Below, in pieces: positions 49,557 to 59,844 of a stretch of 64,000 nt of DNA. The DNA comes from Parasphingorhabdus flavimaris (GTDB lineage Bacteria; Pseudomonadota; Alphaproteobacteria; Sphingomonadales; Sphingomonadaceae). Under the pieces are notes generated by a model. That model made no database searches. It was not told the DNA's origin and was given only the letters and a program-made list of their open reading frames with translations. The position numbers were made by a program, and so were the translations under genes. Each line of letters opens with the position of its first letter. Position 1 is the stretch's first letter. The DNA is taken from NCBI RefSeq assembly GCF_013371215.1, contig NZ_JABWMH010000002.1:372001-436000 (forward strand), in the 5' to 3' direction.

Positions 49557-50828
49557 ATGACCCATGCCCATAATCCCGCCGCTCCAGAGGGTGCAACCGG
49601 GATATTGGTATTGGCCGACGGTACGATAGTCTGGGGCAGGGGCTTTGGCGCGACCGGCTCTGCGGTCGGCGAAGTCTGCTTCAACACCGCGATGACCGGC
49701 TATCAGGAAGTGATGACCGACCCCAGCTATGCCGGGCAGATCGTGACATTCACCTTTCCCCATATCGGCAATGTCGGAACCAACGAGGATGATGTCGAGG
49801 CGGACAGCCCGCATGCGCTGGGCTGTATCGTCCGCGAGGATATCACCGCACCGTCCAACTTCCGCGACCAGAAGCCGTTTGACCAGTGGATGGCGGAGAA
49901 TGGCCGGATTGGTATTTCCGGTGTCGATACAAGGGCCTTGACCCGGCGGATCCGCGAAGCGGGTGCGCCCAATGCGGTGATCGCCCATGATCCCGAGGGC
50001 AATTTCGATATCGACGAATTGCTCGCCCAGGCGCGCGCATGGGCCGGCCTGGAAGGCATGGATCTGGCGAAGCAAGTGACCGGGCACCAGACGCAGCTTT
50101 GGGACAAGGGCGGTCTGTGGCGGCTTGGTCATGGCTATGCCAAAATGGAAGAATTGGAAGCATCTTCTGCTTCGTCGGCAGCGGGTCTCTCGACTTCGCT
50201 CGAGACGAACGGGGGGGATCCAAAGTTTGTCAAAGTTGGGGCCAATGAGCGACCTCACGTTGTCGCCATCGATTATGGCGCGAAGCGGAATATCTTCAGA
50301 AATCTTGTGAAGGCTGGCGCAAAAGTTACTGTGGTACCAGCTGAAACTTCATTCGATGAAATCATGGCGTTGAAGCCGGCGGGCGTGTTTCTGTCCAATG
50401 GCCCCGGCGATCCGGCGGCGACCGGCGTCTATGCGGTTCCGGTGATCCGGCAGCTGCTGGAAGCGGATATCCCGCTGTTCGGCATCTGCCTTGGCCACCA
50501 GATGCTCGCCCTCGCGGCGGGCGCCAAGACGGTCAAGATGCACCAGGGCCATCGCGGCGCCAATCATCCGGTGCAGCGGATCGGCGGCGGCTGGGACACC
50601 ACCGAAGGGCTGGTCGAGATTACGAGCATGAACCACGGCTTTGCGGTGGACGGTGAGACGCTGCCCGACACGGTGCATGAAACCCACAAGAGCCTGTTCG
50701 ACGGCAGCAATTGCGGTATCGAGATTATCGGCAAAAAGGCCTTTGGCGTGCAATATCATCCGGAAGCCTCTCCGGGACCGCAGGACAGTTTCTATCTGTT
50801 CGAGAAATTTGTCGGGGGCCTGAGCTGA
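49557..50828 (+). CDS. carA: CarA, carbamoyl-phosphate synthase small subunit, with repeat insertion
   Basis: Glutamine amidotransferase subunit supplying ammonia to CarB for arginine and pyrimidine synthesis. The 423-residue protein has the catalytic triad Cys311 (FGICLGHQM), His401 and Glu403 (QYHPEASPGP). It is longer than usual because the linker between the N-terminal domain and the amidotransferase domain contains ASSASSAAGLSTSLETNGG (about 202-220), most of it encoded by a palindromic repeat read in frame. The domains on either side are intact, so the enzyme is presumably active. It overlaps the next gene by three bases. Confidence 0.95.
   Translation: MTHAHNPAAPEGATGILVLADGTIVWGRGFGATGSAVGEVCFNTAMTGYQEVMTDPSYAGQIVTFTFPHIGNVGTNEDDVEADSPHALGCIVREDITAPSNFRDQKPFDQWMAENGRIGISGVDTRALTRRIREAGAPNAVIAHDPEGNFDIDELLAQARAWAGLEGMDLAKQVTGHQTQLWDKGGLWRLGHGYAKMEELEASSASSAAGLSTSLETNGGDPKFVKVGANERPHVVAIDYGAKRNIFRNLVKAGAKVTVVPAETSFDEIMALKPAGVFLSNGPGDPAATGVYAVPVIRQLLEADIPLFGICLGHQMLALAAGAKTVKMHQGHRGANHPVQRIGGGWDTTEGLVEITSMNHGFAVDGETLPDTVHETHKSLFDGSNCGIEIIGKKAFGVQYHPEASPGPQDSFYLFEKFVGGLS
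50185..50212 (+). repeat. Palindromic repeat, copy 4, inside carA
   Basis: GTCTCTCGACTTCGCTCGAG plus ACGAACGG. The arms TCTCGA/TCGAGA are perfect. It lies in frame within carA and encodes LSTSLETNG, the same peptide as in the GIY-YIG tail. Confidence 0.78.
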
Positions 50829-51205
50829 TGAGCGGACCAATCGATCCTGCGCATCTCGCCGAAGAATGGGCGATTGATGACGAAATCCTGCAAAATATGG
50901 CAGCAGGCGGCGATTTGTCGCATGTTGTGCGCGAGATTAACGTGCAATTTGTCGGGGCGGTCTCGGATATCAACAAGCTGAAGAATGACGCGGCGAAATG
51001 GGGCTTTCGCTCGGCGCTGGTCTCCAATGAGGATGACGAGTGGGTGATCGAGCTGCAGACCGATCTCGACACCAAGCGCGAGACGATCCGCGAACTGACC
51101 CGCAAATGCCTCGAGATCGAGAGCGAATATGACATCGACCATGATGGTTGGGGCTGTTTTGCCTGCAACGAAAATGGCGAAATTTCTGATGAGAACCCTG
51201 CATAA
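50828..51205 (+). CDS. RraB-like protein (RNase E regulator family)
   Basis: A 125-residue acidic protein that resembles RraB, an inhibitor of RNase E. Supporting blocks are [20 protein letters not shown] near the start, a central [20 protein letters not shown], and a C-terminal YDIDHDGWG like the family's YDGW ending. It sits exactly between carA and carB: its ATG overlaps the carA stop by three bases and its stop overlaps the carB ATG by one. That makes it an obligate member of the operon. Regulation of RNase E by it is inferred from the family only. Confidence 0.68.
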   Translation: MSGPIDPAHLAEEWAIDDEILQNMAAGGDLSHVVREINVQFVGAVSDINKLKNDAAKWGFRSALVSNEDDEWVIELQTDLDTKRETIRELTRKCLEIESEYDIDHDGWGCFACNENGEISDENPA

Positions 51206-54200
51206 TGCCCAAAAGAACTGACATAAAATCCATCCTCATCATCGGCGCCGGCCCGATCATCATCGGGCAGGCCTGCGAGTTTGATTATTCGGGCACGCAG
51301 GCGTGCAAGGCGCTGAAGGAAGAGGGGTACCGGATCATTCTGGTCAACTCCAATCCGGCGACGATCATGACCGATCCGGAAATGGCCGACGCGACCTATG
51401 TCGAGCCGATCACGCCCGAGATTGTCGCGAAGATCATCGAGAAGGAACGGCCGGACGCGATCCTGCCGACCATGGGCGGGCAGACGGCGCTGAACACGGC
51501 GCTGTCGCTCAACAAGATGGGCGTGCTGGAAAAATATGGCGTCGAGATGATCGGTGCCGACGCCGAGGCGATCGACAAGGCCGAGGACCGCGAGAAGTTC
51601 AAGGCGGCGATGGACAAGATCGGCCTGGAAAGCCCTCGCAGCGCCGTGGCGCATAGCGAGGCGCAGGCGCTCGAAATACTCGAGGAAATCGGATTGCCGG
51701 CGATCATGCGGCCGAGCTTCACGATGGGCGGCACCGGCGGCGGGGTCGCCTATAACCGTGAGGAATTTGTCCATTATGTCCGGACATCGCTGGACGCATC
51801 GCCGACCAACGAGGTGCTGATCGACGAGAGCCTGATCGGCTGGAAGGAATATGAGATGGAGGTTGTCCGCGACAAGGCGGACAATTGCATCATCATCTGC
51901 TCGATCGAGAATGTCGATCCGATGGGTGTGCACACCGGCGACAGCATCACGGTTGCGCCGGCGCTGACCCTGACCGACAAGGAATATCAGATCATGCGCA
52001 ACGCCAGCATTGCGGTGCTGCGGGAAATCGGCGTGGAAACAGGTGGTTCCAACGTACAGTTCGCAGTCAATCCGAAGGATGGCCGGCTGGTCGTGATCGA
52101 GATGAATCCGCGCGTATCGCGCTCGTCTGCGCTTGCCTCCAAGGCGACCGGCTTCCCGATTGCCAGCGTCGCCGCGAAACTGGCGGTCGGCTATACGCTC
52201 GACGAGATCGAGAATGATATTACCGGCGCAACCCCGGCATCGTTCGAACCGACGATCGATTATATCGTCACCAAGATTCCGCGCTTTGCCTTCGAGAAAT
52301 TCAAGGGTGCCGAGCCTTTGCTCTCGACCGCGATGAAGTCGGTCGGCGAGGTCATGGCGATCGGCCGCAATATCCACGAATCGATGCAGAAAGCGCTGCG
52401 CGGTCTGGAAACCGGGCTCGACGGCTTCAACCGGGTGCAGGCGCTGGAAGGCGCCAGCCGTGAGGATATTTCCGCAGAACTGGCGCGGGCGACACCCGAC
52501 CGGCTGCTGGTCGCGGCCCAGGCGATGCGCGAAGGGTATAGCGACGCCGAAATCCATGGAATCGCCGGTTTTGACCCGTGGTTCCTTGCCCGCATTCGCG
52601 AGATTATCGACGCCGAGCAGGGCGTGATCGACAACGGTCTGCCCAATGATGCGCAAGCCTTGCGCAAGCTGAAGTCGATGGGCTTTTCCGATCAGCGGCT
52701 GGCCAAGCTGGCGATCGATTCCGTCCATGTCGCGGGCGGAGCAGGGCGGGCGGTCGCGGGCGGCCACGGGCTGGTTCATGACGCCCTTGCCGCCATGGCT
52801 GGCGCAACCACAGAAGCGGAAGTGCGGGCATTGCGTCACAAGCTGGGCGTGCGGCCGGTGTACAAGCGGATCGATACCTGCGCAGCGGAGTTTGAAGCCA
52901 AGACGCCCTATATGTATTCATCCTACGAAGCGCCGATTTTCGGGGAACCGGAATGCGAAGCGCAGCCGTCGGATCGCAAGAAGATCGTCATTCTCGGTGG
53001 CGGTCCGAACCGGATCGGGCAGGGGATCGAGTTCGACTATTGCTGCTGTCACGCGTGCTTCGCGCTTTCCGACGCAGGCTTTGAAACGATCATGATCAAC
53101 TGCAATCCGGAAACCGTTTCGACCGATTACGATACGTCCGACCGGCTTTATTTCGAGCCTTTGACCGCCGAAGATGTGCTGGAAATCCTGCATGTCGAAC
53201 AGCAGTCGGGCGAACTGGTCGGCGTGGTCGTGCAATTTGGCGGGCAGACGCCGCTGAAACTGGCGCAGGCGCTGGAAGACGCGGGCATTCCGATCCTCGG
53301 CACCTCGCCGGATGCGATCGATCTTGCCGAAGACCGCGAGCGCTTTGCCAAGCTGGTCAACAAGCTGAAGCTGAAACAGCCGGAAAACGGCATGGCGCGG
53401 ACCCGCGACGAAGCGGTGAAAATCGCCGACCGGATCGGCTATCCGGTGCTGCTGCGGCCGAGCTTCGTGCTCGGTGGCCGGGCGATGGAAATCGTCGACG
53501 GACCGGCCCAGCTGGAAAATTACATCAACACGGCGGTACAGGTGTCGGGCGACAGTCCGGTGCTGGTCGACCAATATCTGCGCGACGCGGTCGAGGTCGA
53601 TGTCGACGCGATTTGCGACGGCGACGAAGTCGTGGTCTGCGGCTTGCTGCAGCATATCGAGGAAGCCGGCGTCCATTCGGGCGACAGCGCCTGCTCGATC
53701 CCGCCTTATAGTCTGAGCGACGAGATTATTGCGGAAATGGAACGGCAGACCGAGGCGCTGGCTTTCGGCCTGAAGGTTCGCGGCCTGATGAACATCCAGT
53801 TCGCGGTCAAGAATAATGAAGTCTATCTGATCGAGGTCAATCCCCGCGCCAGCCGGACGGTTCCTTTCGTCGCCAAGGCGATTGGCGTGCCGATTGCCAA
53901 GATCGCGTCCCGCGTGATGGCCGGCGAGAAACTGAAGGACCTGCCGGTGATCAACCGGCATATCGATTATACCGCGGTCAAGGAAGCGGTGTTCCCGTTC
54001 AACCGTTTCCCCGGCGTCGATCCGATCCTGTCGCCGGAAATGAAATCGACCGGCGAAGTCATGGGGATCGACCAGGGCTTCCCGATCGCCTTTGCCAAGT
54101 CGCAGCTGGGCGCCAGCGCGATCCTGCCCGACAGCGGAACCATTTTCATCTCGGTCAAGGAAACCGACAAGAAGGTGATCGAGCCGGCGGCGCGCCTCGC

Positions 54201-54540
54201 CGAGAAGCTTGGTTTCAAGATCATCGCCACCTCCGGAACCGCCGATTATCTGGCCGAAAAGGGTATCGAGGTGGAGAGGGTCAACAAGGTCGCCGAGGGG
54301 CGCCCGCATATTGTCGACCGGATCAAGGATGATGAGGTCAATCTGATCTTCAACACGACCGAGGGCTGGCAGTCGCTCAAGGACTCCAAGTCGATCCGGG
54401 CGGCGGCGCTGGTTGGCAAGATTCCGATCTATACGACCGCGACCGCGAGCAATGCCGTGATGCAGGCGATTGAGGCGTTGCGCGAGGAGACTCTTGAAGT
54501 TCGTGCGCTACAGTCCTATTATAAGGCTTCGCAGACTTAA
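51205..54540 (+). CDS. carB: CarB, carbamoyl-phosphate synthase large subunit
   Basis: Makes carbamoyl phosphate from bicarbonate, ammonia and two ATP. The 1111-residue protein holds two homologous ATP-grasp halves: the first begins [20 protein letters not shown], the second [20 protein letters not shown] (about residue 593). The C-terminal MGS-like allosteric domain follows ([20 protein letters not shown] to the end). Length is normal. Its ATG overlaps the stop of the RraB-like gene. Confidence 0.97.
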   Translation: MPKRTDIKSILIIGAGPIIIGQACEFDYSGTQACKALKEEGYRIILVNSNPATIMTDPEMADATYVEPITPEIVAKIIEKERPDAILPTMGGQTALNTALSLNKMGVLEKYGVEMIGADAEAIDKAEDREKFKAAMDKIGLESPRSAVAHSEAQALEILEEIGLPAIMRPSFTMGGTGGGVAYNREEFVHYVRTSLDASPTNEVLIDESLIGWKEYEMEVVRDKADNCIIICSIENVDPMGVHTGDSITVAPALTLTDKEYQIMRNASIAVLREIGVETGGSNVQFAVNPKDGRLVVIEMNPRVSRSSALASKATGFPIASVAAKLAVGYTLDEIENDITGATPASFEPTIDYIVTKIPRFAFEKFKGAEPLLSTAMKSVGEVMAIGRNIHESMQKALRGLETGLDGFNRVQALEGASREDISAELARATPDRLLVAAQAMREGYSDAEIHGIAGFDPWFLARIREIIDAEQGVIDNGLPNDAQALRKLKSMGFSDQRLAKLAIDSVHVAGGAGRAVAGGHGLVHDALAAMAGATTEAEVRALRHKLGVRPVYKRIDTCAAEFEAKTPYMYSSYEAPIFGEPECEAQPSDRKKIVILGGGPNRIGQGIEFDYCCCHACFALSDAGFETIMINCNPETVSTDYDTSDRLYFEPLTAEDVLEILHVEQQSGELVGVVVQFGGQTPLKLAQALEDAGIPILGTSPDAIDLAEDRERFAKLVNKLKLKQPENGMARTRDEAVKIADRIGYPVLLRPSFVLGGRAMEIVDGPAQLENYINTAVQVSGDSPVLVDQYLRDAVEVDVDAICDGDEVVVCGLLQHIEEAGVHSGDSACSIPPYSLSDEIIAEMERQTEALAFGLKVRGLMNIQFAVKNNEVYLIEVNPRASRTVPFVAKAIGVPIAKIASRVMAGEKLKDLPVINRHIDYTAVKEAVFPFNRFPGVDPILSPEMKSTGEVMGIDQGFPIAFAKSQLGASAILPDSGTIFISVKETDKKVIEPAARLAEKLGFKIIATSGTADYLAEKGIEVERVNKVAEGRPHIVDRIKDDEVNLIFNTTEGWQSLKDSKSIRAAALVGKIPIYTTATASNAVMQAIEALREETLEVRALQSYYKASQT

Positions 54541-54603
54541 TTTTTCCGACATTTCGTCAAACTGCGGGCGTCCTCTGAAGCGGGCGCCGGAAAACTGTTT
54601 TTG

Positions 54604-54630
54604 ACGCTGCACGGCCGAAATCGGCAGCGT
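54604..54630 (+). promoter_or_regulatory. Hairpin in the greA leader
   Basis: ACGCTGC (54604-54610) pairs with GCAGCGT (54624-54630), with a nested GCCGA/TCGGC that could form instead with a bulge. It ends 23 bases before the greA ATG. A TTGACG hexamer overlaps its 5' edge (54601-54606), so part of it may belong to the promoter. No T-run follows. Confidence 0.35.
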
Positions 54631-54653
54631 ATCAGTAAGGAAAGGCCAATATA

Positions 54654-55127
54654 ATGGCTGTTGAAAAAGTACCAATGCTTGCCGAAGGCCATGCCAAGAT
54701 GGAGGCCGAACTCAGGGCCTTGAAGCTGGAACGCCCGATCATTGTCGATGCGATTGAAACCGCGCGGGCGCACGGCGATCTTTCGGAAAATGCCGAATAT
54801 CACGCGGCCAAGGAACGTCAGGGCCAGGTCGAGGCGACGATCGGCGATCTCGAGGATAAATTGTCCCGCGCCCAGGTCATCGATCCCAAGACCCTGTCGG
54901 GTGACAAGGCTGTCTTTGGCGCGACCCTGACTCTGCTCGACGAAGATGACAAGCCGGTGAAATATCAGCTGGTCGGTCAGGCGGAAGCCGATGCCAAGGC
55001 CGGCAAAATCAGCTATAATTCGCCAATCGGCCGCGCCCTGATCGGTCGCAGCGTTGGTGAAGAGATTGAGGTCACCGTGCCATCGGGTGACAAATATTTC
55101 CTGCTCGACAAGATCGAGTTCATCTAG
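54654..55127 (+). CDS. greA: GreA, transcript cleavage factor
   Basis: Rescues backtracked RNA polymerase by stimulating transcript cleavage. The 157-residue protein has the N-terminal coiled coil (about 1-75, with the acidic tip in [14 protein letters not shown]) and the FKBP-like C-terminal domain ([21 protein letters not shown]). An AAGGAAAGG ribosome site precedes the ATG. It is followed five bases later by the rhomboid gene. Confidence 0.96.
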   Translation: MAVEKVPMLAEGHAKMEAELRALKLERPIIVDAIETARAHGDLSENAEYHAAKERQGQVEATIGDLEDKLSRAQVIDPKTLSGDKAVFGATLTLLDEDDKPVKYQLVGQAEADAKAGKISYNSPIGRALIGRSVGEEIEVTVPSGDKYFLLDKIEFI

Positions 55128-55132
55128 ACCAG

Positions 55133-55774
55133 ATGAATATGCCCGCCGGAAAACTGACCAACGGCCTGATCATCGCCAATGTCGTGATCTTTCTGCTGGT
55201 CTGGCTTTTCGGCTGGGAACAGGATGCCATTCTGCGCGGCGGGATGTTTCCGATCCGCCTGAGCGGCGAATTTATCGACACGTCCGTCTATGGCTGGCTG
55301 GTGCCGGCCTGGCTGACTCCTCTGTCTTCGGCCTTCCTGCACAGCGGTCTGCTGCACATCGGTTTCAACATGCTGATGCTTCTATTCTGCGGTCGCTTTG
55401 TCGAACAGGCATTGGGTCCGCAGCTGATGGCTGTTCTTTATGTCGCGGGCGCCTATGCGGCGGCAATCGCGCAATTTGCCGTCGAACCCGGATCGATGAT
55501 CCCGATGGTCGGCGCGAGCGGTGCCATTTCCGCGATATTGGGAGCTTATGCCCTGCTGTTTGCGCGCAACAAGGTTGATCCGGTCGGGCCGATTCCCGGC
55601 CATGTCGTCCGTATCATCTGGTTGACGCTGGCATGGATCGGCATCCAGCTGATGATCGGTCTTGCCACCAGCGGCAATCTGCAGGGAATAGCGATCTTCG
55701 CGCATATCGGCGGTTTTGTAGCCGGTCTGGTGTTGACCCGGCCCTTGCTCGAATGGCGGTTTCGAAGCGCCTAG
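55133..55774 (+). CDS. Rhomboid intramembrane serine protease
   Basis: A 213-residue membrane protein of about six helices. The catalytic dyad is visible: Ser129 in VGASGAISAILG and His191 in FAHIGGFVAGL; HSGLLHIGFNM provides the oxyanion histidine and asparagine. The inner-membrane substrate is unknown. It is probably co-transcribed with greA. Its stop overlaps that of the convergent DUF4170 gene (CTAG). Confidence 0.92.
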   Translation: MNMPAGKLTNGLIIANVVIFLLVWLFGWEQDAILRGGMFPIRLSGEFIDTSVYGWLVPAWLTPLSSAFLHSGLLHIGFNMLMLLFCGRFVEQALGPQLMAVLYVAGAYAAAIAQFAVEPGSMIPMVGASGAISAILGAYALLFARNKVDPVGPIPGHVVRIIWLTLAWIGIQLMIGLATSGNLQGIAIFAHIGGFVAGLVLTRPLLEWRFRSA

Positions 55775-56007
55775 ACTTCGAGCGGAACATCCGGTTCGAG
55801 CAGCTTGTGCAAATGAACGACAACATATTTCATCTCGGCATCGTCAACCGTCATCTGGGCCTTTGAACGCCAGGCGTCCTCTGCTGCCTCATAGTCGGGA
55901 TAGACCCCGACCAGATCCATCTTGTCGAGATTGACAAATTCCATGCCGCGCGGATCCTTGACCCGTCCGCCCATGACCAGATGAATTTTGCTGCGTTCTT
56001 CGTTCAT
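55771..56007 (-). CDS. DUF4170 family small protein
   Basis: A 78-residue cytoplasmic protein of a family common in alphaproteobacteria, with no known function. The stretch FVNLDKMDLVGVYPDYEAAE and the ending KYVVVHLHKLLEPD fit the family. It is the last gene of the five-gene operon and overlaps its upstream neighbour by ATGA, so it should be under the same stress promoter. Confidence 0.75.
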   Translation of the reverse strand: MNEERSKIHLVMGGRVKDPRGMEFVNLDKMDLVGVYPDYEAAEDAWRSKAQMTVDDAEMKYVVVHLHKLLEPDVPLEV

Positions 56008-56543
56008 TTTTTGCCCTGATTATCTTCTTTCACCGCATCCTGTGCTGCGGCCATCGCGGTCTTAGCAGCCTCGATTGCTTTGCCAAACATATCTTTGAAC
56101 TGGTTTCGTAAATTGTCGTTGCTCAGACCCATTTCGCTAATCTGGTCGCGGCTGGCGTCCTTCGCCGCCTGATAGGCGGTTTTTGCCGTTTCGTTGATCT
56201 TGCGTCCGGCACCGCCGACAAATTTGCCTTCGGTTTTGCTTTTCGGCAGCAAGGCACCGACCAGTACGCCGAGCGCGGCACCGGCTGCGACGATTGTCAG
56301 CGGGCTGTTGGTGATGGTTTCTTCCGACCTGGCGGCTGCTTTTTTCGCGGCCTCCCTGGTGGCGGCAACGCTTTCCGCCGCTTTTTCCCGGCCGTCACCG
56401 AGCAGGGCCGCGGCACGGGCCTTGCTTTCGGACATTTTCTCGCGCGCTACGACCGTGCTTTCGCTGGCGATGTCCCTGGCCGTTTCAAACCGTTCGCGGG
56501 ATGCTGCCCGGGCTTTGTCGATATTGTCGGTTAACTTGCTCAT
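56004..56543 (-). CDS. Alanine-rich coiled-coil membrane-anchored protein
   Basis: A 179-residue protein that I cannot place in a named family. The N-terminal 75 residues are charged and helical (repeated KARAAS/REAAKK patterns), a single membrane helix follows (PLTIVAAGAALGVLVGALLP, about 81-100), and the rest is again amphipathic helix ending in lysines. This layout resembles DUF883/YqjD-type and YtxH-type stress proteins. It lies fourth in the stress operon, three bases after the third gene. Confidence 0.65.
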   Translation of the reverse strand: MSKLTDNIDKARAASRERFETARDIASESTVVAREKMSESKARAAALLGDGREKAAESVAATREAAKKAAARSEETITNSPLTIVAAGAALGVLVGALLPKSKTEGKFVGGAGRKINETAKTAYQAAKDASRDQISEMGLSNDNLRNQFKDMFGKAIEAAKTAMAAAQDAVKEDNQGKK

Positions 56544-56546
56544 ATT

Positions 56547-56861
56547 CTATTCCTCGATTTGATCCGGCTGGGATTTCTTCTGGCTGGCAATCAGGCGGGC
56601 GATCGGCCGGCGCATCGCGATCATCGCGGCGGTCGCGGCGACGGTGGCGGTGATCACCGGATGGGCCTTGAGACCCTCGGTTGCCTTTTGCCCGGCTTTG
56701 CCGACCTTTTGTGTGGCCTTGTTCCTGGCTTCCGAGACGAGACTGGACGGTTTCAGACGTTCTCTGGTTGCTGCCGTGTCGATCTTCAGATTCTCGCGTG
56801 CCTGCGCCCGGTCCATGGCCAGGTTGCGGAGGCTGAATATCTCGTCATTGGTTTTCGCCAT
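56547..56861 (-). CDS. Small protein with C-terminal membrane segment (YqjK/DUF3618-like position)
   Basis: A 104-residue protein starting at ATG 56861 (MAKTNDEIFSLRN). The N-terminal part is polar and helical with several Ala-Arg repeats; a weakly hydrophobic segment (HPVITATVAATAAMIAMRRP) lies near residue 70-90. No firm family. Its place after a holin-X gene resembles the third gene of the E. coli yqjDEK cluster and the DUF3618 genes of rhizobia; this is positional evidence only. Confidence 0.6.
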   Translation of the reverse strand: MAKTNDEIFSLRNLAMDRAQARENLKIDTAATRERLKPSSLVSEARNKATQKVGKAGQKATEGLKAHPVITATVAATAAMIAMRRPIARLIASQKKSQPDQIEE

Positions 56862-56869
56862 CTTCAATC

Positions 56870-57292
56870 TCACGAATTATTTTCATCAAGGGGCAGCTTC
56901 TTTGCCCGTTTTATTGCCATGCCCATCGTCACCGACGCAACCAGCAGCGTCAACCCGACAATGATTCCGGTCGCTGCCAGGGGGCCAACATGTTGTGACA
57001 GAACCAGTAACAGTCCCAGGATCAGCGCGATGATTGCCATGATTCCGGTCACCACCGCAACCCCGAACAACAGCAGGACGCGCTTCGTTGCTGCCAGATT
57101 TACCGACAATTTGGTGCGATAATATTCGGTTTCGGCACGGGCGAGGACCCGGACGTCTTCGATCAGTTCGTTGATCTGCGACGTCAGGGTCCTCGCTTCG
57201 GACGCGCCAGTGGCATCGTCCCGGGCGTTGCTCGCTGTTTCTTCGGAAAGCCGCTCGTCATCCAAAACCGGAATATCCTTGTCCTGCAACAT
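56870..57292 (-). CDS. Phage-holin-like (holin-X/YqjE type) membrane protein
   Basis: A 140-residue protein with two adjacent membrane helices (about 75-100 and 108-130: VLLLFGVAVVTGIMAIIALI, then LAATGIIVGLTLLVASVTM). The preceding segment INELIEDVRVLARAETEYYR is the family signature of the Actinobacterial-holin-X/YqjE group. Despite the name these are chromosomal envelope proteins, and no phage genes are near. It is second in the stress operon. Confidence 0.82.
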   Translation of the reverse strand: MLQDKDIPVLDDERLSEETASNARDDATGASEARTLTSQINELIEDVRVLARAETEYYRTKLSVNLAATKRVLLLFGVAVVTGIMAIIALILGLLLVLSQHVGPLAATGIIVGLTLLVASVTMGMAIKRAKKLPLDENNS

Positions 57293-57327
57293 CGCTCACC
57301 TGCTGATATGGTGGCTTCATGCTACAC

Positions 57328-57834
57328 TCATGCGTCGCGATCATCCATCCCTGATTTCACCAGACGGGAGATCAGAAATCCGACCACGGCTGCTGCGCCG
57401 ATGGCTACTGCCGGGCTCTTGCGGACAAAGTCGCGAGCATCGTCGACCATTTCGTCCACTTCCTTGCCGTTGAGCTTTTCGGCGAAGGAGGAAACCGTGT
57501 CCGCTGCGGAACGGGCATAATTGCCATATTTCTCGCCGACATTCTCGTCGATGGTCTTGGCGCTGTCCTCGATGATCCTGCTCAGATTCTCGATCGCATT
57601 GCCGGTATGTTCCTTGCCTGCGGTGGCCGCCGATTTGGCTTTGGTAATCGCGCGGTCCCTGAAATCGCCGGTCGAGCTTGCAGTCGAAGCTGCGGCCTTG
57701 GTGGCACCGGCTTTCAGAGGCGCTGCTTTTTGCGCCTTTGCCGTGCGTTTCTCGGACGTGTCTTTCTTTGCTGCGGTTTTTCTGGTCGCAGTCTTTCCAC
57801 TTGTCTTTACGGCTGGTTTCTTGACTTCTGCCAT
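57328..57834 (-). CDS. YqjD/ElaB (DUF883)-like protein with histone H1-like tail
   Basis: A 168-residue protein from ATG 57834. Residues 1-52 are a Lys/Ala/Thr tail like histone H1 (KKPAVKTSGKTATRK, AAKKDTSEKR). A helical middle follows (about 60-125), then VDDARDFVRKSPAVAIG and a C-terminal membrane helix (AAAVVGFLISRLVKSG), the hallmark of DUF883 proteins. E. coli YqjD is a membrane-anchored ribosome-binding stationary-phase protein. The basic tail could bind DNA or ribosomes. It is the first gene behind the EcfG-type promoter. Confidence 0.78.
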   Translation of the reverse strand: MAEVKKPAVKTSGKTATRKTAAKKDTSEKRTAKAQKAAPLKAGATKAAASTASSTGDFRDRAITKAKSAATAGKEHTGNAIENLSRIIEDSAKTIDENVGEKYGNYARSAADTVSSFAEKLNGKEVDEMVDDARDFVRKSPAVAIGAAAVVGFLISRLVKSGMDDRDA

Positions 57835-57843
57835 GATCTGTAA

Positions 57844-59313
<1,470 letters not shown>

Positions 59314-59414
59314 GCGCTGTTTCCTCGTTTTTTTGAGGCGGTTGGGCGCCGTTCTTCAAAAATAGATATTAAGGCTCTTGCCAGCGAATCACTTTTCTGA
59401 TTCAAGGCTGTTAT

Positions 59415-59726
59415 ATGGCGAAACGCGAAAAAATCACCGGTCTGATAAAAGCTGCCCTCGGGCCGGGCTTCGCGCTGATGACTCTGCTTGCCATCGCCGG
59501 CTATGCAGTGGTCGGGCCGACCGGCGTTCTGGCATGGGGCGAATATCAGGCAAAGCTGGAAACGCGCGGGATCGAACTGGCCAGACTGGAAGCCGAACGC
59601 GATGCATTGGGCAACCGGGTCCGGCTGCTTGATCCGCGCGGGGCTGATCCCGACCTGATCAGTGAACTGATGCGCAAAAAACTGAATGTCGTGCATCCTG
59701 ACGAGATCATTGTTCCGCTGAAATAG
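59415..59726 (+). CDS. ftsB: FtsB/DivIC-type septum formation initiator
   Basis: Bitopic division protein that forms a complex with FtsL and FtsQ. The 103-residue protein has a short basic cytoplasmic N-terminus, one membrane helix (about 14-37) and a periplasmic coiled coil (LETRGIELARLEAERDAL), ending LNVVHPDEIIVPLK as in the family. It lies between eno and pdhA. Confidence 0.88.
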   Translation: MAKREKITGLIKAALGPGFALMTLLAIAGYAVVGPTGVLAWGEYQAKLETRGIELARLEAERDALGNRVRLLDPRGADPDLISELMRKKLNVVHPDEIIVPLK

Positions 59727-59844
59727 CGCCGGGCAGTTTCGATTGGTCCGGCCGATTATTTAACCGGTCAGTGAGTCTAAGTGCTTGGGTAACGTAACAG
59801 TTTTGGCTATGCTATTTGCTAGTCAAAAAAAGGATCCCGCTCGC

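Noticed and set aside
50725-52839. 704-codon open frame antisense to the rraB-like gene and carB
   Set aside because: Sense strand encodes conserved CarB; the antisense product is Arg/His/Asp-rich with no domain. The same reasoning applies to the long antisense frames at 52918-54309 and 47332-48657.
56870-57292. Holin-like gene as a sign of a prophage
   Set aside because: No other phage gene is nearby and the operon is behind a stress promoter. The family is a chromosomal YqjE-type group despite its name.
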